The translations under genes and the position numbers were made by a program. Below, one piece after another: positions 6,261-7,049 of a stretch of DNA of 7,049 nt. The stretch is from NCBI GenBank assembly GCA_003283665.1, contig QBWF01000028.1, positions 1 through 7,049 of the forward strand. The letters are read 5' to 3'. How positions within the stretch are numbered: position 1 is the first letter of the stretch; each line of letters opens with the position of its first letter. Origin of the DNA: Prochlorococcus sp. AG-315-I14 (GTDB lineage Bacteria; Cyanobacteriota; Cyanobacteriia; PCC-6307; Cyanobiaceae). Below the pieces are notes generated by a model that was not told where the DNA came from, searched no databases, and saw nothing but the letters and a program-made list of their open reading frames with translations.

Positions 6261-6470
6261 TCAAATTATTTGCCTTGCATAAGCAGCAACGCCACTTGAT
6301 TGGTTATTGAGCAATCCTTTTTGCATACCTTGTTTAAGATTTACTAGTATATTTGCCACCATTTGCGGCCGCTCAATATTGATCTCTTCAAAGTCTTGAA
6401 CAATTAAATCCATTGCCTTCGCTGTAACTCTTTGAACTTGTGTTCTACTTAATTTGTATTCTTCGGTCAC
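6261..6470 (-). CDS. small hypothetical protein, possibly the 3' part of a broken gene
   Basis: This 69-residue frame starts at GTG 6470 and includes YKLSRTQVQRVTAKAMDLIV and NIERPQMVANILVNLKQGMQ. It appears soluble and helix-rich, with no membrane segment or cysteines. I do not recognise it. An in-frame TGA (6471-6473) lies directly before the GTG. Upstream of that the same frame continues as protein-like sequence (RAVSSADFLAQGHRCTVVKI), and there is no Shine-Dalgarno sequence at the GTG. So it may be the tail of the gene that began at ATG 6564, cut off by a nonsense change and a frameshift. Codon choice and G+C are higher than in the sugar genes to the left. Confidence 0.45.
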   Translation of the reverse strand: MTEEYKLSRTQVQRVTAKAMDLIVQDFEEINIERPQMVANILVNLKQGMQKGLLNNQSSGVAAYARQII

Positions 6471-6492
6471 TCAGATCTTTACTACGGTGCAT

Positions 6493-6564
6493 CTATGGCC
6501 TTGAGCAAGAAAGTCCGCAGAGGAAACTGCTCTTAGCACCATAAGTGTTTATTGGTTTTGTCAT
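6493..6564 (-). pseudogene. head of a small gene, cut by an early stop
   Basis: ATG at 6564 has GGAG (6572-6575) seven bases upstream, the best ribosome binding site in this part of the window. It overlaps the TGA of the preceding frame as ATGA. The frame begins MTKPINTYGAKSS and ends after 23 codons at TAG (6493-6495). The frame used by the 69-residue protein downstream is offset by one base, so a single-base loss or gain near 6500-6540 together with the TGA at 6471 would explain the break. This is inference from frame continuity only. Confidence 0.35.
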
Positions 6565-6836
6565 ATTCCAGCTCCACGAAATGTAGATTTAATTCCCTCT
6601 GGAGTATTTGTAAACACAATACCAACGCAGGAACCAAATAAGGCATTAGATCCCAAGATTGATTCTTTTCTATTACTGAAAAGGTGGAAGTCATTGCTTT
6701 TGCGACAGTTGAAAAATCAGAGTGAATGACTTGAGTCATTTGAGATTTTCTAGGCGTTGCTATTTGGCGTGAGCTTATAAATCTGATCAACAATATAAGC
6801 AGACAAAGTAATAACGTAAGCAGCCGCAAAGCTCAT
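6561..6836 (-). pseudogene. broken small gene of unknown function
   Basis: ATG at 6836 opens 28 codons (MSFAAAYVITLSAYIVDQIY, then KLTPNSNA) ending in TAG at 6750-6752. The next frame carries TPRKSQMTQVIHSDFSTVAK and AMTSTFSVIEKNQ. The first frame then resumes as ILGSNALFGSCVGIVFTNTP and EGIKSTFRGAGI before TGA at 6561-6563. The last stretch has codons with G-rich first and A/T-rich third positions, typical of true coding. The simplest reading is one protein of about 91 residues broken by two compensating single-base shifts. An alternative is the unbroken frame from TTG 6829 to 6533 (98 residues with a hydrophobic start), but its second half looks less coding-like. No family was recognised. 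Confidence 0.4.
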
Positions 6837-6867
6837 TAATTAGAATTTAAATACACCTCTTACTTAG

Positions 6868-6885
6868 TTTATGATTTATGATTTA
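6868..6885. repeat. short 7-bp tandem repeat
   Basis: TTTATGATTTATGATTTA is a 7-base unit (TTTATGA) repeated about 2.5 times in the spacer upstream of the broken gene starting at 6836. No function is evident. Confidence 0.6.
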
Positions 6886-6916
6886 GCCTGTCTTTCGAAG
6901 CTCTTTTCTGTATTAA

Positions 6917-7027
6917 TTAGTGATTAAGATGTAAATAAAAAAGTGGTAATTCTAGAGCTACTGCAATCGATATACTACCTTCTTGAGTGCTAAATGCTAT
7001 ATCATAATTGCGCAACATAATGCGCAT
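6917..7027 (-). CDS. short hypothetical ORF, doubtful
   Basis: ATG at 7027 opens a 36-codon frame with MRIMLRNYDIAFSTQEGSIS and IAVALELPLFYLHLNH, ending at TAA 6917-6919. An in-frame TAG at 7046-7048 limits any longer start. There is no clear Shine-Dalgarno sequence. The amino-acid makeup is plausible, but the ORF may be a fragment like its neighbours. I do not recognise it. Confidence 0.25.
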   Translation of the reverse strand: MRIMLRNYDIAFSTQEGSISIAVALELPLFYLHLNH

Positions 7028-7049
7028 TATTGGTTTTTCAGTTCTCTAA

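Noticed and set aside
6503..6535. GAAAGTCCGCAGAGGAAACTGC, resembling the first conserved region of RNase P RNA
   Set aside because: The other conserved RNase P regions are not found in the following 400 bases, and minus-strand protein-like frames explain the segment.
1..7049. CRISPR array, tRNA, rRNA or transposase
   Set aside because: No spaced repeats with unique spacers, no cloverleaf or rRNA sequence and no transposase motif were seen. The 102-bp repeats are coding TPR units.

Overview
The window is AT-rich bacterial DNA, mostly under 30% G+C. It looks like a stretch of a surface-polysaccharide or glycosylation island. The near-identical 34-residue TPR units (core DAELSYRKAIEINP) fused to a SPINDLY/OGT-type glycosyltransferase, the low G+C and the variable sugar-nucleotide genes all suggest a marine picocyanobacterium of the Prochlorococcus/Synechococcus group. 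That placement is recognition of style only; no rRNA or core marker gene is present to confirm it.

Layout. (1) 2-1894 (+): the 3' part of a TPR/GT41 O-GlcNAc-transferase-like gene whose start lies before the window. Its TPR units are almost identical at DNA level. (2) 1895-2531: no intact gene. It holds a long AT-rich hairpin just after the TPR gene and a decayed minus-strand gene (2075-2487) carrying a GGGAT pentanucleotide repeat, two in-frame stops and a frameshift. (3) 2532-4069 (+): a two-gene operon with an ATGA overlap, encoding a sugar N-formyltransferase and a NodB-type polysaccharide deacetylase. (4) 4157-5957 (-): a convergent two-gene operon, dehydratase first then reductase, 4 bases apart: a UDP-GlcNAc 4,6-dehydratase-like SDR and an RmlD-like SDR. 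A good promoter (TAGACA-16-TATAAT) lies just before the GTG start. (5) 5958-6260: the promoter, an AT-rich spacer and a hairpin. (6) 6261-7049 (-): a patch of about 38% G+C with small, apparently broken genes of unknown function.

How the genes may fit together. The dehydratase and reductase would make a 6-deoxy amino-sugar nucleotide. The deacetylase and formyltransferase could change an N-acyl group on such a sugar, and the TPR/GT41 protein could transfer a sugar to protein. None of this is proven from sequence.

The most notable signals are: a pair of same-orientation repeats (about 2011-2129 and 4115-4238), each covering the tail and 3' flank of a minus-strand gene and together bracketing the formyltransferase/deacetylase cassette; the pentanucleotide repeat in the decayed gene; a perfect 13-bp inverted repeat inside the dehydratase catalytic-motif codons; changed key residues in the deacetylase and formyltransferase; and the broken small genes at the right end.
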